Assembly (NCBI GenBank): GCA_034008185.1
Contig: CM067084.1
Location: forward strand, 65,548,599 to 65,612,598
Direction: 5' to 3'
DNA length: 64,000 nt
DNA from: Gorsachius magnificus
Lineage: Eukaryota > Chordata > Aves > Pelecaniformes > Ardeidae
Shown piece by piece: positions 1 to 13,733 of this stretch. Under the pieces are notes generated by a model. The model was not told the DNA's origin, made no database searches, and saw nothing but the letters and a program-made list of their open reading frames with translations. The number at the start of each line of letters is the position of its first letter. Positions within the stretch are counted from its first letter, which is position 1. The position numbers and the translations under genes were made by a program.

Positions 1-2560
1 TTTATACGTTTTTTTTGTATTGTACGTAGTTTTCAGAAGGGATCACTTTTTAGTTGAGTGAAAGAAGGCAAAGTGCAAAGGGGGGGGGTGGAATCTTTTA
101 AGTCATTGCTCTGGTGTGGAAGAACCAAGCTTAATGTTTTTAACTGCTTACATATTTTTACAAATTAAGGGAAATTTTTACTTCTTGTGGTAATGTCAGT
201 TATATCAGTGAGTTTTAGCTCAGAACTCTGTGTTTGTGTCGTACCTTGCCATGAAGTTACTGCTACTTAAATAAAAGTGTATGGGGTTAGGGAAGTTAGC
301 CTATGGGGTGTGCAGGATCTGTCTTTTGGTCCTTACTTGCTGTCCATAATTTCTTTCCAATGTGATTTTAGTTCCTGAGATTCCTCATACAATTTATATA
401 ATAGCCCTCATAGATTAAGAAATACCACCTCAAAATGTGGGTTGTATGACTTCAGAATGGGAATGGAATTTATATGAAAAATAGGTGACAGTGTTCCTGT
501 GGTCAGAGGAAAATGCAGAAGCAGGACTTTAACTCTTGGTCATAATCAACTTTCTTTAACGACTAACTAAGGTAACACTAACTACTACTACGGAACACCA
601 AAAAATAAAAGAATGAAGTTTCAGTTTAATGCAGTGTCTGGCAGTACTGTGCCCAGTCTCATTAAATGTAATCCTATTCTTTGGATTTTCCTAATTACAT
701 TTTAAAAACCATTTGTTAAATTTTACAATCCTCTAAAAATTGAAATCAGCAATTCTGAACCTATTTTCACATTAGTTTTGATTTAAAAGCAGCATTAATG
801 GGCTAAACTCCACTCTGCTTAGAATGTGCAATTTTTTCTACTTTAACTTTTAATTCCATTTACCCTGCTTAGAATATTGAGTAAACTCAAAAAAACAGGG
901 AGGACACATGAATCTTTCTTGCTGATGCATATTATATGATGGTAGAGTAAGCCACACAGTGGAAGGTGATGGAAATTCCTCCGAGAAGTTTATTTTTAGG
1001 TACATGGAATTTGTGAAGATTCCAACATACGATTCTGCTAACTTTGTTAGGTGGGTTAACAAAGGTGTGTCTTACAGAGCCTCAAGATCTGTTTTCCTGC
1101 AGTGCCTCCAGAGGCTGCAGTGGTTTAAGCTAAAAGTCTCATTTCATTGTAGTAAAAATACACATACGTGCCCCATCCTTCAAAGCAGTGTGCAGCAGTA
1201 TTACCCTATGCCTAACTGAGGATATGCTGGAGGAGCAGGGAAAAAGCAGAACTTAATTTGCATGCACCTGGTATTTTCCAAATTCTCTCTAATTATGAGA
1301 GAGAGACCCAAACTTAACACTTAGAGAGAACAATATGATCTCTTCTAATGGGTAACCTTTTGGCATTAAGACGAAAAATAAAGCAGTAAATATAAATCAG
1401 ATGAGCAGTATTGTTAAGCATCTCCTTCCATTTAAATTTTGTCTGTCTATGTAGGGAACACTTATCTACTGTTTCTGGTGTGCATCCAGAGATATGGATG
1501 AAACAGTCTTCGTGGCTTGGAAAAATATCAAACCAAAAAGTGAATTTATTTAGGAATATTTTCACTGAAAGCTTTTTATCTGTTCGTCTACTCATACCTT
1601 CATCAACTGGGAAAAGCTGCAGCAGATCAGGGAAGGGGGGAGCAAGTGTAAGTGAAGGGTTTCCTAGGTGGCTTATTGTGAGGTCATTGGTGCGATGGGA
1701 ATTCGAATTATAGGGTTTTCCTTCACTTTTTTTTTTTAGACTCAGTGGCTACAGCATGGTAGCTAGTTACATGGATTTCCACTTACCCTGTTACAAGTGA
1801 CTAGGCAAGTACCTCAGTATGCGCCTGCATCAACTGTAATTATTAGTTTGCTGAAGTCTTGTGAGGCCCCTCCTTGAGATTTAGTATTATTGTGTTGTAG
1901 CACTGAGTAAAAGACCAAAGAAAAAGGGTGGGTTTCTTACTAAAAAGGATTAAATGTTAGTAAAATGTCTTAAATACAGTGACTTAACAAAAAAAAAAAA
2001 AAAAACCCACCCCTTAAACCCAATTGGAAAGACAGAGTGAGTGGAAATATATCTGCTTTTATGAAATGGACTGCCTTTTGAAAAGAAGATATGAATACTG
2101 GAGTTAATATGGCCATAAACAAGACTAGGGGAATCAAGATACTAATATGATGTAGAGTGTACCAAACCTAGCAAAACTATTTTAATACAACCTGTGCACG
2201 TACTAATGTTCTTTTTCCCTACTGTATAGTAATTAGCTCTCCTATCTTCAGACCTGCCAAGTGGTGCATTTGATAAACAGTACTCAGATGTCAGCTTCCA
2301 TTTATTATGTTACATTTATTCTTTTTTGGCTGTTCTTCTAACACACGGAGTTGTTCAAACAGATTTGTTGAAAACATACTTGCAGTCTCAGTTGTGATCA
2401 CTTAGAGGATGTGGAGAAGGGCAGTTTGAGGAGATACTGACTTGGGATTAACTGTGAGGCTAAAATAGCGGTTTCCTCTCAGAAACATTATGGAGATACA
2501 GCTTTTGGAAAAACAATAGCCAATTAATAACTAAACCTGTTTGACCTAAGAGGTTTCAGT

Positions 2561-2776
2561 TGAATATGCGGAAGAACTTCTTTACTTTGAGGATGACAAA
2601 ACACTGGAACAGGCTACCCAGGGGGGTTGTGGAGTCTCCTTCTCTGGAGATACTCAGAGCCCGCCTGGATGATGTCCTGTGCAACCTGCTCTGGGTAAAC
2701 ATGCTTTAGCAGGGGGTTTGGAGTAGATGATCTCCTGAGGTCCCTTCCAACCCTTGCCATTCTGTGATTCTGTGTG
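2561..2776 (+). repeat. CR1 LINE 3'-end fragment
   Basis: A 5'-truncated CR1 retroposon tail in sense orientation. It contains the typical run from the 'gaacttctttactttgagg' segment through 'ctggaacaggctaccca' and 'gtcccttccaacc' to the terminal short tandem ATTCTGTG repeat. Ending in that octamer rather than in poly(A) is characteristic of CR1 and supports an avian or reptilian genome. It is inactive and non-coding. Confidence 0.9.
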
Positions 2777-3499
2777 ACCTCAACTTGTATTGTACAATTG
2801 TTCAGTTACATCTGCTCAAAGTGAATTTAGGCCAACCTTGTATTAAAAATTCTAGTGTGGATCTTGTGATTTCCTCTAGAGTCGGTGCAGTGTAGAATCT
2901 ACTCTATAGATAGCTTCCACAGCGATAGGTATAGCTTAGCTATTTACTAGTTTCTGGATGGAAGAGGCCTTTATAATACACAGCCATATTACGGCTAAAG
3001 AGCAGATCAAAAATGGCTGTATTTGGTCATGCAGTGAGGAAGAGTCCTTGTGTTCCTTGAATACCTCTGTAAGTCTGTATAAGGCACACAACCTGGGAAG
3101 CTTCCATGGAATGTATCCATTTAATCATTATTCTGTTTTATTAATAACAAAGGATTTTACAGCCTGTACTGTTCATACTTGGCAACATATGCTTTCTAAT
3201 ATACATAGGCTTTTAAGATGTGACCGACACCAAGTAACTTATGGTGGTAAAACATTATGGAAAACTGAAATCATAAATTTCTGTGAGCACTTGAAGGGTA
3301 GTTTCCCTTTAAGAAGACTTTACTTAAAAGTTGTGAAGGCAGTCTAAAGACTTATTTAATAATCCTGTTTTAATACTCTTAAATCTGAGTAAACTTGTAG
3401 ACACACTTAAATAACATACTGGAAATAATTCACAAAGTAGCTGTTTCTGAATTGCTTGGTACTGGTAATTACCCTTACCTTTCCAATTTCTTAGGATAG

Positions 3500-4240
3500 C
3501 TCACTAAAAACCTTGCCATAGACCCTTGGCCCATTTAAGACTTCTCTGGTTTAGACAAGACAGTCCAGCAGTCCTACTTCTTGATTCATTGCGTTTCTCC
3601 CCTGCCCCCCTTCTGGGGGAGGGATGTAAATCAGTGACTATTAAGCTCAGGGCCATTATTCAGCTACTCAAGTTCCTCACGTCCCTTGGGATCTTAAATT
3701 CCATCTCATGGCTGCTGTGGCCAGGTCACTGTTAACTGTCACATACACTGATCAGTTCTTCCTTAAGAATGAGTAGCAGGTCTAGCAGAGTGCCTCCCCT
3801 ATTGAGCTTGTCCACCACCTCAATCCAGTTTGTCCTCCAAGCACCATAGAAATCTCTGGGTTGATTGTGTGCTGCCAGGTTGCATTTCCATCAGATGTCA
3901 GGGGAATTGATATTTTTCATGAGAGCTAAGGCCTGTGATTGTGCAGCATTTTTTTTTCTTGGTTTTTTTGAAGACTTCACCTACTTAGCGTTGCTTGGGC
4001 AGTCTGTAATGGATGTTTACCACGATGTTCTCCTGGTTGAATCCTGACCCGTGGATTTTTCAGCTGTCCTGTAGCCCATTCTATACTAGAGCTCCATTTG
4101 TTCAAATTCTTTGCATAAAGTGTAAGCCCTTTCCTCCTTGACTTTCTCACTTCTCCTTTCTTAAAAGCCAGTATCCATCCACTGCAGTTCTTGTGTGAAC
4201 TATCACACCATACTGCATACTCCCGGTGAGACTGTGTTCT
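3500..4240 (-). repeat. Old antisense LINE (CR1-like) ORF2 endonuclease remnant
   Basis: Read on the minus strand, this resembles the endonuclease half of a CR1-type ORF2 but is badly decayed. Around 3990-4050 the minus-strand translation gives NIVVNIHYRLPKQ, close to the family's '..VGVCYRPPNQ' signature. Lower down there is a decayed copy of the DICWKYN-type motif with a stop replacing one residue, and then a 'TLLDLLLI' block. Many stops and indels show it is long dead. The match comes from memory of the family, not an alignment. Sequence from 4240 to about 5160 is GC-richer than its surroundings and may be an extension of the same or another old element, but I cannot name it. Confidence 0.6.
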
Positions 4241-5606
4241 GATTTCTAATCCCTAGTGCTTGCTTCCTGTGCTGAATGCACTCCTATACAGCTACTTAAG
4301 ATGTGTCCCTGCTGATGCCACTTTTTCAGGAGGACTGCAAGATCCTCACTGTTGTGTTGTCCTGTGCATTTACCCTCTACGCCATCCTCCCACTTTCTAG
4401 GCTTCAGTCTCCACTTCCCTGGCAAACCTAGTTTGAAGCCCTCTTTACGAGGCAAGCCTGTCAGCAATGATGATTTGTGTTATCAAGTGGATCCTCTCTC
4501 TCTCAAGCACTCTCTTGTTTCTCAGAGGATCTTAATGCCTTAAGAGCTGAAGTCCTGCCTGCAGCCATGTAGTCAGATGTTGATCCACAGCGTGTATTTG
4601 CTCCGGTCAGTGTCTTTCCCCTGGATCAACACCTGGCTCGGGTATCATTCACCATTGTCCTTGGATTCCTGTAGTTAGCTTTGATCTGCTGAAGATCTCC
4701 TTTGGCAGTATCATGATGCCCATGTAGATGGACAACGTTATAATATTGCAGAGGCCAGATGAGCCTTAAGAGCTTCTCTGCAACATCCCAGATTTGGACC
4801 AAGGACAAGGAGCAGAGCTTTCAAGGCAGCCAATCTGGCTGCTATGCAGAAGCCTTCACCCCCCTGGGAGTCTGCAATTACTGTCACCCACTGCTTCCTT
4901 TTAGTGACATTGCTGTGACCCATGGATCAGGCTTAGATCCTGAACTTCACACAACTTATTTCTCCTCGCCTCTTTCCTGGGCATCGTGCTCTTTCTGCAC
5001 CCAAATAGCTAGTGATGGAAAAAGAGGGCCCCCTTCCTGTTGCTGGAGGCTGCAACTTCCAGCCTCCTCTGTCCTGGGAGTCCTCATCCTAGCCCGGAGT
5101 GAGGAAAGCAATAGATTTGGTAGTGGTGGTCGTGGGGTGGGGGGAGAGTTCATGTAGGGAAAAGAACTGTTAACAACCTCGTTCAGGAAAGCAAACTTGT
5201 GGAAACCTTTAACTGGGATGAGAGACTAGCTTTATCATAAATATCTGCTTATGAAGACTGCTGAAGGAACCCGACTTGGATCATAAAGGTTGTCAGCTAA
5301 TGAAGAAAGCTGATATTCTTTTTAAATGAAGGTACGAGAAGTAAGACAAATAAGTAACTGAAGAAATTTATTAGAGGTAAAGGGAGTCTTACACATTGGG
5401 GCACTGCAAGTTAATAGAGCCAACAGTGTTCCTTTTCAGTTTGGAGCTAAAGTGTCAGCTCAAGTAACAGTAGTTTTGAACGGTAGTGTGGAATCGAGGA
5501 GGTAATCAGCCACCAAGAGACACAAGAAATTCTGTAAAATTAATTTAGAGCAGAGGTTTTTTTTAATTGGTGACTCTGAAGAGGTATAAGCAAAGTGTAT
5601 CTGTCC

Positions 5607-5675
5607 CTGCTCATTGCAGGGGAGTTGGACTAGATGACCTTTAAAAGTCCCTTCCAACCCAAACTATTCTATGAT
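5607..5675 (+). repeat. CR1 LINE 3'-tail fragment
   Basis: A short CR1 3' end in sense orientation. It shows 'ggagttggactagatgacc', 'gtcccttccaaccc' and 'aaactattctatgat', the usual last segment of avian CR1 copies. Only about 70 bp remain. Confidence 0.85.
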
Positions 5676-8304
5676 ATTTCTGACTGCTATTTGTAGGCTC
5701 TTCAGGTTCTGAAGAGTTCCAAGACTAGTACTACCATTTGTTTATGCATACTGTCTCATGAAGTAAAGCAAAGGGTTATTGAAATGCCTGTGTTCAGGTG
5801 CTTACATTTTATGAAACAGTGCCAGCACATATTCCTCAGTAGCAGTATTAGAAACTAAGATGTATTTTCATGTTTAGGCTAAACTAACATTATATCAATC
5901 CTGCTGAAAAGCAGAACAACAACTTTGCAGAAAACTGCATGAAGTGGAAGTAGTACACATCTTTTTTGGGGAAAACTTCAGAATAAGGTCTAGAAAAAGA
6001 TTCTTGCTATGTTGTTAGGTTGTACAAGTAAACTTGCTTTTAAAAGACAAGATCCAGTATCCAAAGGTGAGGAAGCAAATGATCGCATTAAGGCTAAATT
6101 GTGGCTCCATGGGGAAGTTCTGGGAGGACTTGCAAGAGAAATATCACTTCAGATGGGTGGGATGGAACTAAGTTTGGTGAACTAGCAGCGGAGTGGGTTG
6201 GTGTGTCCTTTGCTCTGGAAAACAACCCCCCCAGTGTGCTAATTGCCACCTTTGATACAAGCTGTGTGGAAGCCTGTTTGGAAATTGCATTCTTCATGTG
6301 CTCACATTTTTGCATAGACAGGAGCAGGCAGTAGGGCAAGCAGATATTTATAAGTACAAAAGTAAATGCAGAGAGAAGTAACACCCTCCATGCCAGGGGG
6401 GGAGAAGGAGAAGGTAGGTGTCCAAAAAACAAGGACGTTTTGGGTGCCAACTGGAATGGTAAACAAGCTTACTGTTGTTTTAATTTACAAAGTGCTATTA
6501 AATAGGAGTTAGTGTTTGTTCTTTTAGAATAAGTACAACTGTCTCCAAGAGATACTTCACTCCATTCATGCCTTCACCCAGTGACAATAATCTGCAAGAA
6601 CCAAAGTATTGGCTAGCTGCTGAGCTAAAGTGGCTTGCAGTTTATAACATTAATGATCATAATAATACACATAATGTGTTTTGTATTTCCAGACTGATGT
6701 GTTTGGGGAATTGCTATCCTAACTTCAGAGTTCTTCATCTCTCTTGCTTTTTTTTTTTGTCCATAACCCTTTGAAGCCGAAAGAACTGGGAATTTGTGCA
6801 ATGCTAATATGATGTGAATTTATATTACATTGAATCTAAGAGTCAGTGGATAATGCTTTAAGGTAACTTTTAGTGTATGCTTGGGCCTTGGATTTTTGCT
6901 TTCTGGTTTTTGTAGACTCTGTTTAAAAAGCGTGTACACATATATTTGTGAGAGGACAGTGGCTTTGTCACTTATTTGTGGGTTTGCATAGGACTATATA
7001 TATTATGAAGAAAAGTGGAAAATTAAAATAGAAATAAATATGTTATTAAAATTATTTACCTTTCAATTTTGTATCATTTTATTTTTTAAAAATGTGACCT
7101 GTCAAGCTGAACAGCTCCTGTGTTAAGATAGCTTCTCTTGTCTACGTTAGGATTTTAATGTATTATTTAATATGCTACTTAACATATGGTACATATTTAG
7201 TCTTCCTTATACTAGTGTACATACAATCTAAACCAAAAAGTAAATGTCATTTTTGATGAAAGAGCAGTACGTTGTGTTGTCTTGGAGGGAATCACAGCTG
7301 AGGAGAAAATTTCATGTTTCTAAATGTTCTTCGTTGATGGTAGTTAGTTGTTTCCTGAATACATTGGTATCTTTTATGCAGTATGATAAAATAGTCTTGC
7401 AAAGTACTGTAAAATAGCTACCTCTTTAATATAGATAGATCTCGAGGATGAAGAATGAGAACCTTCAAATGCTGCTTTGAATTATCCTCTTAGTTGAAAA
7501 TAAGCTTATTATTTGGAAGGAGAAAAGAGGGGGCACTTGGAAGCTGTTTCTATGGTAAATAAAACTGTTACATTGATGATGATGTAAATTCTCACCATAT
7601 TTCATCAGTTGTCATGCATTTTTTGTTGTTGTTTTTGGGGTGGGGTTTTTTAACCATTTGGTTTGCTCTGTGTCTCTTCTTTGTTAGAATATGTGATTTT
7701 CACCAAATACCTAAACAGACTAGCTGGTAAATCTGGAAAATAATTGGATTTATCTAATCCTCAATTTTAAAACGTTTTTGTGCAGATACAGAGGACTAGA
7801 GAGAACTGTTATGGTATCAGAAGCAAAATAAACTTTCTTTTTTGTATTTGTAGAAATATTAGCCTACTCAGATTAATGTAATTTCAGGTGGTCATAAATT
7901 CAAAGTTTCTGATTTTGAAGGTATCCTCCTCTTTTTCTTTTTTTTTTTTCCCCTCCACACATGATTCTAATTCTCAGTGTAAAAGAGACTACTTCACTTG
8001 TGTAGAGCTATGAGGCTAATCCTCCCACCTTTAAGATTCTGTGGTAGTTATTTTAAGTCTAATGAGGTTGTTGGGGCATGGCTTAATAGGCTGATTGTGT
8101 GCAGATGGCTGTTGCCTTGTCTTATTTTTATCTTCTAATTCTGTTCAATAGTACTGTAGTGGAAGGAGAAATATTTGTGTGATAAATGTAACAATTTTTG
8201 GAATTGCTCTCAGAATTTGAGAATGCGTGTTGCCACTGTTCTCTAATTTGCTTTCTCTTCAGAAACTTGTGATTTACTGTTTTAAATGTTTCTTCTGTCT
8301 CCAG

Positions 8305-8370
8305 GTTTTGAAAGTATTTTAGAAGGGCTTTATGGACCAAGGCTACGAAGAGACCTCAGTTTATTTGAAG
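8305..8370 (+). CDS. LCORL: LCORL exon 2 (internal coding exon)
   Basis: A 66-bp exon encoding [21 protein letters not shown], with 2 nt completing a glycine codon at its 5' side and 1 nt left over at its 3' side. The acceptor is CTCCAG/G and the donor is GAAG/GTAAAT. The peptide matches the conserved N-terminal segment of LCORL that follows exon 1. It belongs to the region shared by all isoforms and lies upstream of the CtBP-binding motifs. The frame joins exactly to the next exon, where G plus AC gives an aspartate codon. Confidence 0.93.
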
Positions 8371-8799
8371 GTAAATGATCCAGCTTTTAGTGCAATGACA
8401 TTAATTTATTGTTTTTCTTTTAGTAAAAGGTAGCTTAAAGTATATATTGAATTCTAAAAAGGAAATATTAAATTATTTTTCTTTCTAATGTTTATTTCAT
8501 CTTGGTCTTGTCAATACTGTGCATAGGCAAAATACTAGGTAAAATGGTACCTAGGTTTTGTTCCTATGCGGGGAAATTTTGGATTAGCTAAGGTTTCCTG
8601 AGAAGCTCTCATGAGAAAGATTTACTTTTCTGGAATACTGCATCTCCTACTGGTTTTTTGGACAGCTTTTAGAAAGGGAAGACAAGCTGCTCAGCTGCTT
8701 ATCGGCATTAATTGAGAAAAGGAAGGTAATGAATGCTAGTTTGGTTTTCTTGTAGTGGTCAAGAAAGTTTAAGCTTTTTATGTAACTTTTTTTTTACAT

Positions 8800-8895
8800 C
8801 TTTATATATATAACACTTAAGCTCTTTATTGGTAGATTTATATATATATATAAAGTATATTAAAGTGTGTGTATATATATAAAAGCATATATTTT
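8800..8895. repeat. TA-rich microsatellite tract
   Basis: Runs of alternating T and A, with a short GT stretch (8863-8872), form a low-complexity tract that could fold as a weak hairpin. It is a likely polymorphic marker, with no evidence of function. Confidence 0.7.
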
Positions 8896-10254
8896 TAATT
8901 ACTCTTATAAGACCTAGCCTTATTCCAGATAGGTTTGGGTTTGCTGGAGTAGCTGTTGATAACACCTGAGTCTTTAGTTAGTTAAGTATGAAATGATTTA
9001 TCCATCTTCAACAAAAGCGGAGGAGGAAATTCCAGCACAAAATTGCTTTGAAGTGTTGAAAGAAGTGTTCTGTCAAGTTAATTGTCATGGCTTTAAAAAA
9101 CGTTTCTTCTGTTATTGAACCTTCAAAATGTTCCATTTCATTTCTTTATGATTTATTATCTGATAGTGTAATTTGTAAAGTGGGTAACTTATATACTGCT
9201 AGTACATGAGGTAGTGGCATATACTGTTTATGTTTGCTTAGAATAGGTTTGGAATGACTTCTTTAACTTGGCTATGGTTTTCTCCTCTTCATATTGTGCA
9301 AGTTCCTTGAACTGTATCCTATGCATAACAATATTTTCAAGGGAAAGAGGGAGAACTTGAAATACTACTTAACTTACGTTTTAAGAATATTTTTTGCCAC
9401 TTGTAAAGCTAAGCATGACACTACTCAGCCTTAAAATTATTTAAGAAATGTATAAATTCAGGTTAAAGCTTATTTTCATGAGTAGTACTCCCATCTGCTG
9501 TGATAAACAAGCACATTACTGCTTTGAAAAGGGAGTAGGCACTGTTATAATAGTGAACAGTATCTTTTTTTTTCTTTTCCTGGTTGTAATTCCAATGGGT
9601 TGCTATCTGTTGGGCTTTACACTTATTGGTGATCAAAGCTTTATTACTCTTTTGCATTAAAGGGCTTTATATTTTGAGAGAAAATTCAGGATGCTTTTTT
9701 TTTTTCTTTTGTGTAAGAAGGCAGAAAGTACTGAGCTAATGACCATAATATAATGTTACAGTTAAAGGAGCCTGATAGTACACAATAAGGTGTTGTATTG
9801 CTCCTTTAGAGTTCCTCTGTCTGTATATTTGAGCTGTCTTATGGGAAAAATTTTAGCTTAAACATATTTTTTTTCCAATTTGCAACAATGTCTGTCAATA
9901 ATGTGCCTGAATTTTTCAACAGTTAAAGGCTGTTTCCATGTTTGACACATCTGTAAAGTTGATTTTACTTCTGGAGCAACTGCAGAAGAGATGGAGTGCT
10001 AGGTTGGGATGCCTACCTTACTATTTTTAGTTCATTTTTATAGATATAGTATCTGTAATTTCAATAATCCCTTTTGAAATTGCTGTGTTTTACACAAACA
10101 CAGTAGAGGTAGACCTTATACTATAGGATGCAAGACTATTTCGAATTTGAGATCTGAATTGCATTAGAAAGATTAAAACAGGACTCTTGAGTAAAACTTG
10201 TTATAAATCTTTCCACTGTCATAATTTAAGTGCCAATAATTACCAGATAAATCA

Positions 10255-10385
10255 TATTTACAGATAATGAAGCAAGATACGAAGTAAATAATTTGCCTTC
10301 ATTAACAAAATATGCAGTTGGTAGAATCAAGATCAGAACCTAAATTTTTAGATTCTTATCAACATGCCTAAATCACTGCATCTTG
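10255..10385 (-). repeat. Possible antisense MIR/CORE-SINE fragment
   Basis: The order of short matches (CAGATAATGAAGC.., then AATTTGCCTTC, then AATCAAGATCAGAACCTAAA, then AATCACTGCA) follows the antisense of the MIR core, normally 'cagatgaggaaactg', 'agtgacttgccc', 'gctgggattagaaccca', 'aaccactgc'. Divergence is heavy. It could be chance or another CORE-SINE. Confidence 0.4.
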
Positions 10386-12902
10386 TAAGGTGTCCATTTT
10401 TCTCATCATAATCACCGAACCAGTACTGTCAACATGCAGCATTATGGCTTATTAGTGAGAGAGTATGTTTCCTTGAACAAACCTCAAGAAATCATATGGC
10501 TTTCTTATCCAAAAATGTGTGAGAATCATCTGAAATACCTGCCACTTAGCTACAATAGCATTTTTTCCTCTCACAAACAATAGATAAAACCAATGATGTA
10601 ACATAGAAAAAAAATTGTGCATAAAATGTAACTTGAATGTGCTAATAGATATATTTCCTCCTTAGTTCTGCCTTGAAATAGTATTTGATATATAGATTAT
10701 TGTATTGTATTCTCTCAAAGTTGCTTGAGAGAATAATAAATTGTAATGACAAATGTAAATGGTAAAAGGTACACTTCAGTATTCCTAGGGGTTTTTTACT
10801 TTTCAAAGAAAGTATCTTGTAAACCTCAGAAACAATCTTGCTGGGAAGCCAAACATTAAACTGAAATAGCTACCTATAACAACAGATAGTTACCTGAAGA
10901 TGGCAAGGTTTTTTTTTTGTTATCTTGAAATTCTTATGTGATGTATGTGTAGGACTTACCTTGGGCTTGCTTAAGATGGTTCTTGTTACCTCTGTTATTC
11001 AGCACCAGGTTTTTCTTTCCTGATGCTTTGATAGTGCAGCTTCTGGTTGCAAAGGTGCCAAATTTTATATTTGGTTTCCTTGGTCATGCTCTGAACGAGC
11101 ATGAGGCTTCTTGGGTCACTGAATCCTTAGGGTTTTCTAATCCTTTTCTTGTACCTGTTTTCAGCTAAGTAGATTTACATGTAAATTGTTATTCTTTACA
11201 TTCTACTCACCGATATTTAGCTAAACTGATAGAAAGCTTTTCCTCTAATCATCTGGTATGTGTGTATTTTCTTTTCTGGGATTATGTGCTGGGGTTCTAT
11301 TCTCTTATGGACAGGAAAAAACAGTGTCTTGTGGGAGAAAAGCAGCTCTCGTCACTCTTTCTCTACCAAGAAAAAACCCTCTTTATACAGGATGAAAGGT
11401 CTGTTTGAGGGTGTGTTTTATTTTTCCTTAGGTTGTTCTGGAATATTTATTCATAGATAAAGTAATGGAATGAAAAATTATGTTAGAAACACTAGTCTCT
11501 AATATCACTCAAGTTTTTATGAAATTAAAAAGATGAAGGACATGACAAACACCTCAGATATTCTAATGTACGTACTCAGAAGCAGTAATGCCATATAAAA
11601 AGGAAGGGGATGATTTGTTCAGAGTCGTGACAAATAGCTGGAAAATACACTGGGACGTTACAATAATGCAAAAAATACTGGAAAATAAGGGTTGAATTTT
11701 TTAAGCTATCATATTTAGATTTACTAGACAATTATTTCACATTTTGAGACGTAAACATGGCATCTGTTCAGTAGTACAGATGTCTGTATCAATTTGTTTA
11801 ATTCCACATGACTCCTTAGGAAAAATGGTTTGGGGAAACAAAGATTTGAATAGCTTAAGAAATAAAAAAAGGTGGTAGTTTTTGTTCAAGATCACCATGT
11901 TATTCTTAAAAAATGGAAATGGGTTTAAGAGCTTTGTACTAAATGACTTTTGTTTCAAGTAATAATCTGTACCATGCTTAGTATTAAAATGCTTTTTGCA
12001 CAGTCTTAACTTTTTCTCATGGGCTGGCTAGTTCTGTAGGCTGTCAGCAAATCTTTCATCAGCTGACCCCAAGCAGGATAAAATGGGGAGGGGAGGTGAG
12101 CATGATCCTAAATTGAATGCAGCTAAGAGAAAGTTTGTTCTGCTTAAAGTGCCATCTGTGCCTCTGATCTTTCTGAAAGTATGGTTGTCTGGAGTTAAAA
12201 ACTAGTCCTGGTCTCAGTTATGTTTCTTGTGGTGGTGACCTGAGAGTGTTAGATGATTTGATATGTGGTATATATCTGATGGCAGTTTTGCTTAGGTCAC
12301 TGGCATGCTTAATGTGTTGCATTGCACACAGTTTATACTTCTTGGAATAAATTTAGTGTTTTGTAGAGCTGATGTTTCTCAAGGTTTGCTTTTTTGGCGA
12401 CAGACAAGGATTGCTCTCTAGTTAGATTTTTAACAGTGGAATTTCAGGATTCCTAGGCACAATAACTTCTCTGAAAATATAAAACCTGTCTTAAAGTTAT
12501 GTGCAGAATCCCAACATTCATAAGCAGATTTATTGTGGTTGCAAGGAAACTATGAAAACATGAGCTTGTTACGAAAGAATAGTGTGCGATTTTTTCATCT
12601 GTGGACCTCTTAAAGGAATAGCTCTAAAAGTCTGGGACAGCTAGATTAATTCAGCAAAAATATCTCATTACCTCTCTGTTACTGTCCAGTCAAGAAAAAT
12701 CCCATGTCTGTTTTTGATCATCAGCTGTCTAACCTGTCAAAACTGTTGGTTTGCATCCCTGGAAGCATGGATCATGTTGTTAATACAGAGTTCTGTATTG
12801 TTGTTTAAATCTAGCTTACTCATCTCTAAAATGTTAATTTAGAGCAGTTACATGGGTTGTGTTAACACTCAAGAACCTAATTTTTTCAGATTGATTTTAT
12901 TT

Positions 12903-13733
12903 CTGGTGGTGCCTCTGTGATAATATATTTAAGAAAATAAAAGCTCAGCAGTTTGGGGGGGTGCAGAGTGGGAAACAACTCTGCAAATAGCACGGGGAGA
13001 GGAGGTGCTGCAGGCACGGGAGCAGAGATTCCCCTGCAGCCCATGGAGAGGACCGTGGTGAAGCAGGTAGAAGTTGCAGCCTGTGGAGGACCATGTCAGA
13101 ACAGATGCCCTGAAGGAAGCTACAGCCTATGGAAAGCCCACAGAGCCCACACCTCACGCAGGAGCAGGTTTTCTGGCAGGAACTGAGGGCTTGTGGAGTG
13201 GTCCCTTCACAAAGGACTGTGCCCTGTGGAAAAGGCATATGCTAGAGCTGTTCATGAAGAACTGTAGCTGTGGGAAGGACCCACACTGGAGCAGTTCATG
13301 AAGTCCTGTATCCCGTGGGAAGGACCCCATGGTGGAGCAGGGGAAAAATGTGAGGAGGAAGGAGTGGCAGAGAAGAATTGTTATGAATTGAGGACAGGCC
13401 CTGTTCCCCATCTTCCTTACGCTGCTGGGTGAGGGGGAAGTAGAAGAGTCAGGAATGAAGGAGTGAAGTTGAAGCCTGGGAAGAAGGGGTGGTAAGGTGG
13501 TTTTACTTTTGCCTTTCTCATTATGCAAATCTATTTTTATTGGCAATAAATGAAATTAATTTTTCCCAAGTTGAGTCTGGCTTGGCTGTGACAGTACTTG
13601 GTAAATGATCTCCCTGTCTTTATCTTGACCCGCAAGTTTTTCCACCTTATTTTCTCCCCCTGCCCTGTTGAGGAGGGGGAGTGAGAGAGTGGCTGGGTAG
13701 GCATTGACAGCTAGCCAAGGTCAACCTACCACA
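12903..13733 (+). mobile_element. ERV LTR, 5'-truncated (copy 1)
   Basis: This is an endogenous-retrovirus LTR related to the copies at 27.7 and 29.8 kb. It shares the internal GC-richer U3 with repeated 'gtggag..cagg' units, an AATAAA poly(A) signal at 13545-13550, the following 'cttggtaaatgatctccctgtctttatcttgacc' type R/U5 segment (positions about 13596-13630), and a 3' end at AACCTACCACA. The 5' terminus present in copy 2 is missing here, so no target-site duplication can be defined. There are no retroviral genes beside it. Its short open frames are fragments of LTR sequence. Confidence 0.8.

Larger units (their letters stand above)
1..8304 (+). other. LCORL: LCORL intron 1 (3' part)
   Basis: This stretch has no exon that I can recognise. 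It ends at a good acceptor (pyrimidine-rich tract, then CCAG at 8301-8304) in front of the first LCORL exon in the window. In known LCORL proteins the preceding residues come from a GC-rich, alanine-rich first exon. No CpG-rich region is visible here, so exon 1 and the promoter should lie upstream of the window. The interval contains an antisense LINE remnant (about 3.5-4.24 kb) and two CR1 tails, listed separately. The other open frames here are short, lack similarity I can recognise and look like chance. Confidence 0.75.

Noticed and set aside
12945..13546. Overlapping open frames of 70-130 residues on both strands
   Set aside because: They lie inside the GC-richer body of an ERV LTR, which lacks stops by composition. 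The same occurs at 27.9-28.3 kb and 30.1-30.5 kb.
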